A DNA stretch of 64,000 nt, taken from contig CAIRAW010000043.1 in assembly GCA_903876735.1 (NCBI GenBank), forward strand, positions 62,001 through 126,000, in the 5' to 3' direction. Below are positions 7,905 to 15,864 of this stretch, in pieces (position 1 is the first letter of the stretch; the number at the start of each line of letters is the position of its first letter). This DNA is from an uncultured beta proteobacterium. GTDB lineage: Bacteria; Pseudomonadota; Gammaproteobacteria; Burkholderiales; Burkholderiaceae_C. The position numbers and the translations under genes were made by a program. Below the pieces are notes generated by a model that saw only the letters and a program-made list of their open reading frames with translations, was not told where the DNA came from and made no database searches.

Positions 7905-9095
7905 TTACTTGTCAAGAATGGTCCGCAAGGCCGCAGAGAAGTACTCGACCGGCGTGCCTGGTAGCGCCTGATTAACCAGAATGACAAGGGTAATCTTCTT
8001 CACGGTATGGAAAAAGACATGCGAGTTGTACCCGTATATGGTCCCTGGGTGTCCAACCCAGTAACCGGCCTTCATGACACAAAAGCCGTACTGATCGTCA
8101 ACCCACTTGAACCGCTCTGCCCGGGAGCGCTCGGACAGCAGACTGCCGTCGGCGACCGCCCTGGCCCACATCTTCATGTCCGCAAAAGTGGAAACCAGGG
8201 CACCCGCCGTGTAGCCCCAGGAGGGGTTCCAGGTGCTGGCATCGAGCAAATTGTCACTGTCGTCCTGTTTGCTGTAGCCATGCGTATAGGGTGTCGCCAA
8301 AGCCCCCGAGTCCGGCCAGTAGGTGTGCGTCAGACCCATAGGCTGGATCACTTTTTCGTCGATCACCTGTTTGGCCGACTTCCCGGTCACCTTCTCCATC
8401 AACAGACCGAGCAGCACGATGTCCGTGTTGCAGTATTTGTGCTTTGCGTCAGGACCGGGCAGGAAATAGGGCGGGTGACTAAAGGCTGTTGCCAGTAGTT
8501 GCTGCGGGGTATAGGCCAATGAATAGCCGCTGGCAACAAACGGCTCAAGGAACAACTCATCGTCCGAGTAGTTGAACAGCCCGCTGGTCATGTTGCCCAG
8601 CATCCGAACGGTGATGCGCTCCCCGTTGGGGATGTTGTATTCCGCAAGATAGCTCGCTATCGGCGCATCCAGGTTGATCTTTCCCTCGTCGGCCAGGATC
8701 AGCACCGCAGCGCCAGTGAAAGTCTTGGTGTTGCTGGCGATCCTGAAATAGTGCGCTTCATTCATGGGCGCACCGCTTGACCGATCGCTGACGCCGCGTC
8801 GGATGAAGTAGTCGCCTTCACCATCGACCGAGATCAGGGCGATCATGCCAGGCGGGTTTACCTGGGCAAAAACGGAATCGCTGGCGGCTTCGAGTTGCGT
8901 CTTTACTTCCGGCGTCAGCACCCTGGGTCGCAGCAGCACATCGGTGCCGCCACAGCCGGCCAGCAGGGCGGGCGCCATCAGGCCAAGGCCCGACAAACCC
9001 GTCAGTTGCAGGGCATGACGCCGTGAGAGGGACTGTGAGGCTGTGTCGCTATTGACAGAGCTTGAGGTAGCGCGAGGTTTGGTTTGTGCGTTCAT
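7905..9095 (-). CDS. serine hydrolase, beta-lactamase/D-Ala-D-Ala carboxypeptidase family, Tat lipoprotein
   Basis: 396 residues from the ATG at 9095 (GGAAA upstream). It has a twin-Arg signal (LSRRHALQLTG), hydrophobic core and lipobox LLAGC. The nucleophile motif SxxK is SNTK in RIASNTKTFTG, the second motif is Tyr-Ser-Asp in TSGLFNYSDDE, and the third is HPG in VGHPGTIYGYNS. This is a class C-type penicillin-binding fold acting in the periplasm on peptidoglycan peptides, esters or D-amino-acid peptides. Paired with an M23 peptidase gene, it suggests cell-wall or peptide processing. True beta-lactamase activity is not implied. Confidence 0.85.
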   Translation of the reverse strand: MNAQTKPRATSSSVNSDTASQSLSRRHALQLTGLSGLGLMAPALLAGCGGTDVLLRPRVLTPEVKTQLEAASDSVFAQVNPPGMIALISVDGEGDYFIRRGVSDRSSGAPMNEAHYFRIASNTKTFTGAAVLILADEGKINLDAPIASYLAEYNIPNGERITVRMLGNMTSGLFNYSDDELFLEPFVASGYSLAYTPQQLLATAFSHPPYFLPGPDAKHKYCNTDIVLLGLLMEKVTGKSAKQVIDEKVIQPMGLTHTYWPDSGALATPYTHGYSKQDDSDNLLDASTWNPSWGYTAGALVSTFADMKMWARAVADGSLLSERSRAERFKWVDDQYGFCVMKAGYWVGHPGTIYGYNSHVFFHTVKKITLVILVNQALPGTPVEYFSAALRTILDK

Positions 9096-9247
9096 TCGTG
9101 TTTCCACCGAGCGTATGAGCAGGCGCTGGATTGAGCCAGTTGCCAAGGTCATTCTCGGCGCGCTGGCGCAATAAACCTTTGCTGAACGTCGCGATAGTTG
9201 TGCTGGACGGCTTTATTTTTGCCGGCTAACAGTCGGCACAGGGCGAT

Positions 9248-10078
9248 CTATCCCTTGACCGCGCCGGCGGTCAGTCCGGTGATGATCTGGCGCGCCGCGA
9301 TAAAGGTGAAGATCAGCGGCGGAATGGCAATCAGGCTGCCCAGTGCCATGATCTTGCCCCAGTCGACGCCGATGTCGGTTATGTAGAGCGAGGCGGCGAC
9401 CGGCAGCGTGCGGGTGGCGCGGTCGGTCAGGACCAGCGCCAGGATGAACTCGTTCCAGGCAATGCGGAAGGTAAAGATCGAGGCTGCCGCAATGCCCGGT
9501 TTGATCAGCGGCAGCACCACTTTGTAGAAGACCTTGACCGGGCCGCAGCCGTCGATGGCAGCGGCCTCCTCCAGTTCCCTGGGCACCTGCAAAATGAAGC
9601 CGTACAGCAGCCAGATCGCAAACGGCAGATTGACCGCGACGTAGAGCAGAATCAGACCCCAGAGCGAGTTGATCAGCCCGACCTGGCTCCAGATCATGAA
9701 CACCGGCACCGCCAGTACCGCCAGCGGTACCGTGCGCAGCAGCAACGTGACGTAGGCCATGCTCTTGCGCCCGGGGAAGCGAAAGCGCGCCAGCCCGTAG
9801 GCCGCCATGCAAGCCAGCACCAGCGTGATGGCAGTCGACACCACGCCCACGATCAGGCTGTTGGCGAGGTAGCGCTTGAAGCTGTCTTCGCCCAGCACGT
9901 CGCGGTAGTTCTCCAGCGTGGGCGCAAAAATGAAGTGGATGCCGGTGGTGAATATCTGCGTCTGCAGTTTGAGCGAGGTGGCGAACATCAGGATGATGGG
10001 CGCCACGCACACGACTGCCAGCAAAATCAGGGTGCCGTAATGCGCTGCCACCAGGGCCGGATGCCTTCTGACACTCAT
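9248..10078 (-). CDS. sugar ABC transporter permease (MalG-type)
   Basis: 276 residues. The start is the ATG at 10078, five bases after GAGGAG, rather than the GTG at 10081; it shares its A with the stop of the upstream permease (TGATG). There are six membrane segments, and the ABC-binding EAA loop is clear (EEAAAIDGCGPVKVFYKVVLP without its first residue), followed by LTAGAVKG at the C terminus, typical of MalG/UgpE-type inner subunits. It forms the membrane channel with the next permease. It is the last gene of the ulaG-ABC operon, so the cargo is probably the sugar acid, lactone or pentitol used by the kinase/epimerase genes. Confidence 0.93.
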   Translation of the reverse strand: MSVRRHPALVAAHYGTLILLAVVCVAPIILMFATSLKLQTQIFTTGIHFIFAPTLENYRDVLGEDSFKRYLANSLIVGVVSTAITLVLACMAAYGLARFRFPGRKSMAYVTLLLRTVPLAVLAVPVFMIWSQVGLINSLWGLILLYVAVNLPFAIWLLYGFILQVPRELEEAAAIDGCGPVKVFYKVVLPLIKPGIAAASIFTFRIAWNEFILALVLTDRATRTLPVAASLYITDIGVDWGKIMALGSLIAIPPLIFTFIAARQIITGLTAGAVKG

Positions 10079-10956
10079 CACCGCTCCTCGTCCTTGAGCG
10101 GATTGGAAAGGCGCAGCGCAAACCAGGACAGCGCCACCACCACCATCAACAGCAACACCGAAATGGCCGCGGCGCTGCCCATGCGCTGGCCGACAAACGC
10201 CGTCTTGTAGATGTGCAAGGAGAGGATTTCGGTGCTGTCGCCGGGGCCGCCAAAAGTCAGGATGTAAATGACTTCAAGTACCCGGAAGGCGTCGATCAGG
10301 CGCATCAACAGCGTGATGGCGATGACGTTCATCACCATCGGCAGCTTGACACGAAATGTGGTCTGCCACCAGTTGGCGCCGTCGACCCGCGCGGCTTCCA
10401 GCACGGCACCGTCGACATTGGCCAGCGCGGCAATCATCATGATGAAGACGAATGGCGTCCATTGCCAGATGTCGGCAATGATGATGGCGATGAAAGCCGT
10501 GTTCTCCTGCGCCAGCCAGCCGATCGGTGCCGCGTCAAAGATGGCCAGGATGGCGTTGAGCAGGCCGAACTGCGCATCGAACAGGTAGCGCCAGGTCAGG
10601 CCGACGGCGATCGGCGCGATCATCATCGGCAAAATGAACAGCGTGCGGAAAAACGCCATACCCCGAATCTGCCCCTCCAGCGCCAGCGCCAGCGCAATGC
10701 CCAGCACCATTTCAGCCGTGACGCAGACCGAAGCAAACAAGAGCGTGGTGCGCAGCGAACGCCAGACTGCCGGGTCCTGAAAGGCCCGGCTGAAAGCGTC
10801 CATGCCAACCCACTTCGCTTCACCCCAGGGGGTGCCCATGCTCCAGTCGTAAAACCCCAGTTGCAGCGCCGACAACAAGGGGTAGAGACAGGCCGCCGCC
10901 ATCACGGCAACGGCCGGTCCCAGATAGAGCCAGGGAACCCAGCGCGGGGTGCGCAT
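10078..10956 (-). CDS. sugar ABC transporter permease (MalF-type)
   Basis: 292 residues with six predicted membrane segments, beginning with a cytoplasmic Arg-rich tail. The EAA loop is VLEAARVDGANWWQTTFRVK. The TFGGPGDSTEILSLHIYKTAF stretch (first 20 residues) is typical of the CUT1 sugar permease family. It pairs with the MalG-type subunit downstream (one-base overlap) and starts 3 bases after the binding-protein gene. The inner-membrane channel of the importer is encoded here. Confidence 0.93.
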   Translation of the reverse strand: MRTPRWVPWLYLGPAVAVMAAACLYPLLSALQLGFYDWSMGTPWGEAKWVGMDAFSRAFQDPAVWRSLRTTLLFASVCVTAEMVLGIALALALEGQIRGMAFFRTLFILPMMIAPIAVGLTWRYLFDAQFGLLNAILAIFDAAPIGWLAQENTAFIAIIIADIWQWTPFVFIMMIAALANVDGAVLEAARVDGANWWQTTFRVKLPMVMNVIAITLLMRLIDAFRVLEVIYILTFGGPGDSTEILSLHIYKTAFVGQRMGSAAAISVLLLMVVVALSWFALRLSNPLKDEER

Positions 10957-10959
10957 GGA

Positions 10960-12300
10960 TCAGCCCTTCAGGTAGCCACCGCGCTTCATGATGTCGGTGA
11001 CCTTGGGCACCATGCCGTTCAAGGCCTCCTGCGGCGTCTTCTTGCCGGTCAAGGCCTCCGACACCGCCACACCGAGCGCCTGAATGTTGATCTCGTCCCA
11101 CTCGGCGATGATCGGGCGCCAGTCCGGGTCCGAATACTCAAGCTGCTGACGCAGCGTGATGTACTCGGGGTACTGGCGCACCATGTCCTGGTCCATCATG
11201 GTCGAATTGCGGCTCGGCACACCGCCGATGCGGCAGACTGCCTTGTCCTGCTCTTTCGAGGTCAGCCACTGCATCAGCAGGAAAGCGGCATCCGCGTTCT
11301 TGGCGTTCTTCGGAATCGCCAGGCCCAGCCCGCCCGATTGCGAGGAATAGCGCACACCCTTGGGATGCACCACATAGCTGACCTGGCCGCCGATCTTGGA
11401 GATCGAGGGGTTGTTGACCTGACCGAAGATCAGCGAGGAGTCGAGGTACATCGCAGACTGTCCTTGCAGGAAGGAGGTGATCATCTCGCCCTGGCCATAA
11501 CCCGGAATGCCGACCGGACCCGTGTCCGAGACCAGCTTGAGGAACTTGAGAGCCTTGACGCCGACTTCGTTATTGAAGATCGGTTTCCACTTGTCGTCGA
11601 AGATCTTGCCGCCCAGCGGATTGAGGTGCAGCAACCAGGCATGCACGCACTGGTGACCGGCCTGGCCGCGCGAAGTCAGGGCGCCGATGCCGGCCTTGTC
11701 CTTGAGGATGGGCAGCAGCTTTTCAAACTCGGTGTAGTTGTCCGGCGCCTTCAGGTTGTGCTTGGCGAAGATGTCGCGGCGGTAGGCCAGGATCGAGGTC
11801 TCAGCGCCATAGGGCATGCCGTAGAGCTTGGCGCCCGGACCGGCCAGGTAACCCTTGGGGCCACCGACCAGGCCCATGTTCTCGACGTAGCGCGGCACCA
11901 CGTCCTTGAAGTCGTAATTCGGGTCAGCCAGCGCCGGGTTCTTGAAGAAGGGCTCGAGTTCGCGGATCAGGTTCTTCTTGACGTATTCACCCTTCCACAT
12001 CACCACGTAGCAAACCAGGTCGTAGTCGCCCGAGGGCTTGGCCATCTCGAGCAACTGCTTGTCCTTCATGCGCGCCATGGCGAGCTTGTCCACCTCGACC
12101 TTGATGCCGGTCTGCTTGGTGAACTCGGGCAGCAGTTTGACCATGGCGTCGTAGTGCGGGTGCGCCGGAATGCTCAGCACCACGGTCTGGCCCTTGTATT
12201 TCGCATAGCGGTCCTGGGCGTAGCCAAACAGGGGCAAACCCGCGCCGAGCAGACCCAGAGCGCCGCCGCCGGCGGTTTGAATCAGGGTGCGTCTTTTCAT
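10960..12300 (-). CDS. sugar ABC transporter substrate-binding protein, Tat-type signal
   Basis: 446 residues from the ATG at 12300. AGGAG directly abuts the other ATG at 12306, so the second ATG has the correct spacing. The N terminus MKRRTLIQTAGGGALGLLGAG is a twin-Arg signal (first 20 residues), cleaved near GYAQ. The mature protein has the periplasmic type 1 (CUT1) sugar-binding fold, with the TGIKVEVDKL and SGDYDLVCYVVMW patterns. It captures the substrate in the periplasm and passes it to the two permeases. Ligand identity is unknown; gene neighbours suggest an ascorbate/gulonate-related acid or a C5 sugar or polyol. Confidence 0.9.
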   Translation of the reverse strand: MKRRTLIQTAGGGALGLLGAGLPLFGYAQDRYAKYKGQTVVLSIPAHPHYDAMVKLLPEFTKQTGIKVEVDKLAMARMKDKQLLEMAKPSGDYDLVCYVVMWKGEYVKKNLIRELEPFFKNPALADPNYDFKDVVPRYVENMGLVGGPKGYLAGPGAKLYGMPYGAETSILAYRRDIFAKHNLKAPDNYTEFEKLLPILKDKAGIGALTSRGQAGHQCVHAWLLHLNPLGGKIFDDKWKPIFNNEVGVKALKFLKLVSDTGPVGIPGYGQGEMITSFLQGQSAMYLDSSLIFGQVNNPSISKIGGQVSYVVHPKGVRYSSQSGGLGLAIPKNAKNADAAFLLMQWLTSKEQDKAVCRIGGVPSRNSTMMDQDMVRQYPEYITLRQQLEYSDPDWRPIIAEWDEINIQALGVAVSEALTGKKTPQEALNGMVPKVTDIMKRGGYLKG

Positions 12301-12326
12301 ATTCATCTCCTAAAGGTTGTCGAACA

Positions 12327-13418
12327 TCAAACGTGAATCCGCAGGCCGCTGGTCTTGTCAAAAACGTGCAGTTCGCCCGCTTCCAGATCCAGCGCCACTG
12401 TCTTGTGCAGCAGGTCGATGCGGTGGCCGCTGACCACCGCCGTGATGCGGGCCTCGCTGCCACCGGCCAATTTGCCCACCAGAACCGATTCGGTGCCGAG
12501 GTACTCGACCACGTCCACCTGCAACTGCAACATGCCGGCGCCAGACGCCAGGCGCAGCCCCTGAGGCCGCACACCGACCACCAGTTGCGCCGGCCACGGC
12601 CCTGCGACCGGCAGGGCCAGCGAAAAACCCGGACCACGTAGATACACCTGCGCGCCCTCGGTGACCAGCGCGCCTTCAAGCAGGTTCATGCTGGGCATGC
12701 CGATGAAGGCGGCTACAAACAGATTGGCGGGCCGGTTGAACACTTCGGACGGCGTGCCGACCTGCTGGATATGGCCCTTGTGAAAGATCACGATGCGCGA
12801 GGCCAGCGTCATGGCCTCGACCTGGTCGTGCGTCACATAAATGGTGGTCTTGCCCAGGCGCTCGTGCAACATCGCCAGCTCGGTGCGCATGTGGCCACGC
12901 AACTTGGCGTCCAGATTGGACAGCGGCTCATCAAACAGGAAGATCGCGGGCTCGCGCACAATGCAGCGGCCGATGGCAACGCGCTGGCGCTGGCCGCCCG
13001 AGAGTTCCTTGGGCTTGCGCTTGAGCAGGTGCGTGATGTTGAGGACCTCGGCCGCGTTGGCCACGCGCTTTTCAATCTCGGCCTTGGGCTTGCCTGCCAG
13101 ATCCAGCGCAAAACTCATGTTCTGCGCCACGTCCATGTGCGGATAGAGCGCATAGTTCTGAAACACCATGGCAATGTCACGCGCCTTGGGCGGCAGATTC
13201 GTGACGTCTCGGCCCTTGATGAAGATGTGGCCTTCACTGACCTCCTCGAGGCCGGCAATCATGCGCAGCACGGTCGATTTGCCGCAACCGGACTCGCCCA
13301 GCAGCACGACAAACTCGCCCTGCTCGACCGTCAGGTCAAGCTCCTGCACCACGGAGACATCGCCAAAGCGCTTGCTCACGCCCTGGAGCTGCAGACCGTG
13401 GACGGGTGCTGTTGTCAT
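12327..13418 (-). CDS. sugar ABC transporter ATP-binding protein (UgpC/MsmK-type)
   Basis: 363 residues. Walker A GESGCGKST, Q-loop FQNYALYPHM, signature LSGGQRQR, Walker B IFLFDEPLS and the switch His in VTHDQ are all present. The C-terminal part is a TOBE/MalK-type regulatory domain. The protein powers the importer encoded by the next three genes; UgpC-type ATPases are often shared between CUT1 importers. The second such ATPase in this window is at 38252-39349. It lies 39 bases after ulaG. Confidence 0.94.
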   Translation of the reverse strand: MTTAPVHGLQLQGVSKRFGDVSVVQELDLTVEQGEFVVLLGESGCGKSTVLRMIAGLEEVSEGHIFIKGRDVTNLPPKARDIAMVFQNYALYPHMDVAQNMSFALDLAGKPKAEIEKRVANAAEVLNITHLLKRKPKELSGGQRQRVAIGRCIVREPAIFLFDEPLSNLDAKLRGHMRTELAMLHERLGKTTIYVTHDQVEAMTLASRIVIFHKGHIQQVGTPSEVFNRPANLFVAAFIGMPSMNLLEGALVTEGAQVYLRGPGFSLALPVAGPWPAQLVVGVRPQGLRLASGAGMLQLQVDVVEYLGTESVLVGKLAGGSEARITAVVSGHRIDLLHKTVALDLEAGELHVFDKTSGLRIHV

Positions 13419-13457
13419 GCTGTGGCCTGTGTCGTTCAGAACGGTCAGGGCATCCGC

Positions 13458-14522
13458 TCAGAGGAAGGACGGGAAGGGCAGATCGGTGTCATTGGTGAAG
13501 ACATCGTCAAAGCCACGGTCGTAGTGGTACTCGAGGTCGTCCTTGTTGTCGGGGAAGATGAACTTGCCGCCAACCTGCCAGATAAAGGGCTTGAACTTGT
13601 ACTTGAGCCGGTCCTTCTTCATGTTCCACAGCATGTTGATCTCCATCGGATCGGCCATGAAGTTCGACCAGATATCGTGGTGGTAGGCAATGACGACCTT
13701 GCAGTTCAGGGCCTCGCCCATGCGCAGGATGTCCGACGAGGTCATCTTGTCGGTGACGCCGCGCGGGTTCTCGCCGTAGCTGCCCAGCGCCACGTCGATG
13801 GCGTGTTCGTTGCCATGCTTGGCATAGCCATTGGCGTAGTGTGAATCACCGCTGTGGTAAACACTGCCGCCCGGTGTCCTGACCAGGTAGTTGACCGCCA
13901 CATCGTCCATGTCGGGCGGCATCTTGCCCTTGGCCGTCTGGCCGGCCGGAATCGTCAGCGCCATGGTGCGGTCAAAAGCTTCGAGCACCACGATCTCGAC
14001 GTCGCCGACCTTGACCACATCACCCGGACGCACCGTGGTAATGCGCTCGCGCGGCACACCCCATTTAAGCCAGACGTCGGTGCTGGACTGCGGGCCGATG
14101 AAGGGCACCGTGTCCGGACAGTTCTTGAGCACGGCAGCGGCCACGTTGATGTCAATGTGGTCGTTGTGCGTGTGCGAGGACAGCACGGCATCGACCTGGC
14201 GGATGGCAAACGGGTCGATCACAAAAGGCGAGACGCGCAGATTGCGCTGCAGCTTGACGCAACCAGTCATGCGCGCCATCTGGTGGTGCGCGTCCATCAG
14301 CGGGTTCTTCATGCTGCGCTTGCCGGTGCCGCACCAGAGGTCGATGCAGATGTTGGTGTTGCCCTCGGACTTGACCCAGATGCCGGTGCAAGCCAGCCAC
14401 CACATGGCAAAGGTGCCGGGTTTGACGACTTCTCGCTCGATCTCTTCATTGAGCCAGGTTCCCCACTGGGGAAAGGTGCTCAGAACCCAGGATTCCTTGG
14501 TGATTTCATCTACTTTTGCCAT
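13458..14522 (-). CDS. ulaG: L-ascorbate-6-phosphate lactonase homologue (UlaG, MBL fold)
   Basis: 354 residues, the same length I recall for E. coli UlaG. The metal motif HTHNDH is at residues 117-122, with GDSHYANGY and YHHDIWSNF supplying further ligands. UlaG opens the lactone of L-ascorbate-6-phosphate to 3-keto-L-gulonate-6-phosphate. Here it heads an operon with an ABC importer rather than the UlaABC PTS, so the incoming substrate would not be phosphorylated on entry. Two copies of the palindrome GGATCAATTTGATCC flank its putative promoter. Homology is strong; identity of the substrate is inferred and may differ. Confidence 0.85.
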   Translation of the reverse strand: MAKVDEITKESWVLSTFPQWGTWLNEEIEREVVKPGTFAMWWLACTGIWVKSEGNTNICIDLWCGTGKRSMKNPLMDAHHQMARMTGCVKLQRNLRVSPFVIDPFAIRQVDAVLSSHTHNDHIDINVAAAVLKNCPDTVPFIGPQSSTDVWLKWGVPRERITTVRPGDVVKVGDVEIVVLEAFDRTMALTIPAGQTAKGKMPPDMDDVAVNYLVRTPGGSVYHSGDSHYANGYAKHGNEHAIDVALGSYGENPRGVTDKMTSSDILRMGEALNCKVVIAYHHDIWSNFMADPMEINMLWNMKKDRLKYKFKPFIWQVGGKFIFPDNKDDLEYHYDRGFDDVFTNDTDLPFPSFL

Positions 14523-14564
14523 CTTGCCGCCTTATTGCGAATCGACGAATAGTCTTCGTCAACA

Positions 14565-14579
14565 GGATCAATTTGATCC
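14565..14579. promoter_or_regulatory. operator O1, probable DeoR site
   Basis: A perfect palindrome GGATCAATTTGATCC with a central T, lying between the putative -10 box of the ulaG operon and the ulaG start. An identical copy is 62 bases away (centre to centre, about six helical turns) and a near copy precedes the kinase gene. The DeoR-family gene at 17395 is the obvious candidate binder. Confidence 0.75.
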
Positions 14580-14596
14580 AAAAATTGTTTGTAATG

Positions 14597-14624
14597 ATAT
14601 TAATCTGAATCTTCAGAAAAACAA
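14597..14624 (-). promoter_or_regulatory. putative ulaG operon promoter
   Basis: On the minus strand TTGTTT, 16 bases, then TAATAT, located between the two GGATCAATTTGATCC palindromes and upstream of ulaG. The match to sigma-70 boxes is moderate. The flanking operators would allow repression by looping or by blocking polymerase. Confidence 0.5.
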
Positions 14625-14626
14625 TT

Positions 14627-14641
14627 GGATCAATTTGATCC
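14627..14641. promoter_or_regulatory. operator O2, probable DeoR site
   Basis: Second perfect copy of GGATCAATTTGATCC, immediately upstream of the putative -35 box of the ulaG operon promoter. With O1 it brackets the promoter. Confidence 0.75.
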
Positions 14642-14666
14642 TTGAGCCGTGTTTCTTTGAGAAGGA

Positions 14667-15689
14667 TCAATAGTTGAAGAAATAGAGCGCTGCTTCGGCC
14701 TTCTCCCGGTTCGCCGAAACCAGAATGTCCCGCCCCTTCTCATGCAGGACGTAGACATTGCTCGGGCCGACACCTTCCTCGATCACCACGGCCTTCAGTT
14801 CCGGCGTCGCATGGACATAAAACAATTGCTGCTTGCCGCGCCGACAGCCGCCGATGAACACCGGCTTTTCGGCCAGCGTTGTACCGACAACGACATGGTA
14901 GAACTCGGTGACTTCCGGGTGCTCAAACACCTTGCAGAATTTGCCGCCTATCTTTTTGTAAATGCGGAAATACGAGCCGTGAAAGGACTCGATGGTGGCG
15001 AACTCGAGTTCACCATCGCCATCAATGTCCACCGCCGAGATGTCGCTGATCGGCCAGTCCATGAACTGCTCGACGCGCCAGGCGGCGCCCGGTGTTGGCG
15101 GCGGCGTCACTTCGAAGGCGCCCTGTTCGCAGGTGACCAGACTCACCATGCCGGATTCCCGCGTCAAGCGGCTGTAGCCATGGTTCTTGCTCAGGCCGTC
15201 CTTGAGCACCGTCAGCGTCAGCGGCTGACCGGGAACGAACTCGCCGACCCAGATCTTGCCGGGGTCGGACCAGTCTTCCTTGGACTGCTTGGTAGTGGCC
15301 AGCGTGCAGCCGATGAAATAAAGCCGGTCGCCCACGCTCAGCAGGTCAAAGCGGTGGATGTAGGGCAGGTGCAGTACGTCGCTCACCGCATAGCCACCGC
15401 CGCTGAGTGGTCGCACATGGACAATCTTGGCCTCTTCCCACTGGAACATCTTGAAGAACTTCTGAACCGCCAGAAATTCACCATTGGTGCCGGGAATCGG
15501 CACCATCGACATGGTGCCGCCGGGGCCGTCCCATACCGTGTGCGAGGTCTCGTAGTCCGGGCCGTTCCAGGCCAGGCAAGGCCCTTCGCCCTCGGTTGCC
15601 AGCAGGATGCGGGACTGACCGTCAACGACGATGCGGTTGGCCGAATAGCAGCGGTTCATCTCGGTTAAAAACCGTTTTTCAAATTTCAT
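14667..15689 (-). CDS. FG-GAP/VCBS-repeat-like cytosolic protein
   Basis: 340 residues from the ATG at 15689, which has GAGGTGAT upstream; the ATG at 15698 is less well placed. There is no signal peptide. The sequence reads as a beta-propeller: repeated short beta strands with aromatic and Gly turns, and one clear calcium-type FG-GAP loop DIDGDGELEFATIE. The function is not known to me. Its position between ulaG and the kinase gene, with DeoR-type operators on both sides, ties it to the sugar-acid pathway. It could be a lactone- or sugar-binding or isomerising enzyme of the pathway, which lacks an obvious UlaD. It is a good candidate for a new function. Confidence 0.7.
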   Translation of the reverse strand: MKFEKRFLTEMNRCYSANRIVVDGQSRILLATEGEGPCLAWNGPDYETSHTVWDGPGGTMSMVPIPGTNGEFLAVQKFFKMFQWEEAKIVHVRPLSGGGYAVSDVLHLPYIHRFDLLSVGDRLYFIGCTLATTKQSKEDWSDPGKIWVGEFVPGQPLTLTVLKDGLSKNHGYSRLTRESGMVSLVTCEQGAFEVTPPPTPGAAWRVEQFMDWPISDISAVDIDGDGELEFATIESFHGSYFRIYKKIGGKFCKVFEHPEVTEFYHVVVGTTLAEKPVFIGGCRRGKQQLFYVHATPELKAVVIEEGVGPSNVYVLHEKGRDILVSANREKAEAALYFFNY

Positions 15690-15789
15690 AGAGATCACCT
15701 CGACACGCCAAAATGAAAGAAATCACCCTTGATAAAGCCAATTTTAGGCGGCTTGTCGGCGTGCAAGCGATCATTTCAGCACCTAAATT

Positions 15790-15804
15790 GAATCAAATTG
15801 ATCC
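15790..15804. promoter_or_regulatory. operator O3, probable DeoR site
   Basis: GAATCAAATTGATCC, one base different from the ulaG operators read on the other strand. It lies in the divergent region between the FG-GAP gene and the FGGY kinase gene. A TACAAT at 15824-15829 may be the kinase -10 box. It probably links the kinase-deoR operon and the FG-GAP gene to the same repressor. Confidence 0.65.
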
Positions 15805-15864
15805 AAGTCTTGATCATTGGTTTTACAATCACGGTCAAATGCTTGAAGCAGGAAGTGGCGAGTC

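Noticed and set aside
7905-9095. Calling the serine hydrolase a beta-lactamase resistance gene
   Set aside because: It has the SxxK/YxD/HxG pattern of the wide esterase/carboxypeptidase family and a lipoprotein signal; nothing in the sequence shows beta-lactam hydrolysis.
9220-9241. Stem TGCCGGCT/AGTCGGCA after the permease gene as a terminator
   Set aside because: For transcripts from the minus strand the stem is followed by A residues, not T, and the T-run is on the wrong side. It is not a convincing terminator in either direction.
10213-12336. Long plus-strand open frame of 707 codons
   Set aside because: It lies opposite the ABC binding-protein and permease genes, is rich in His, Gln and Arg as shadow frames are, and shows no domain.
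14661-14675. GGATCAATAGTTGAA as a fourth DeoR operator
   Set aside because: Only one half site is present and it overlaps the end of the FG-GAP gene; it is too weak to count.
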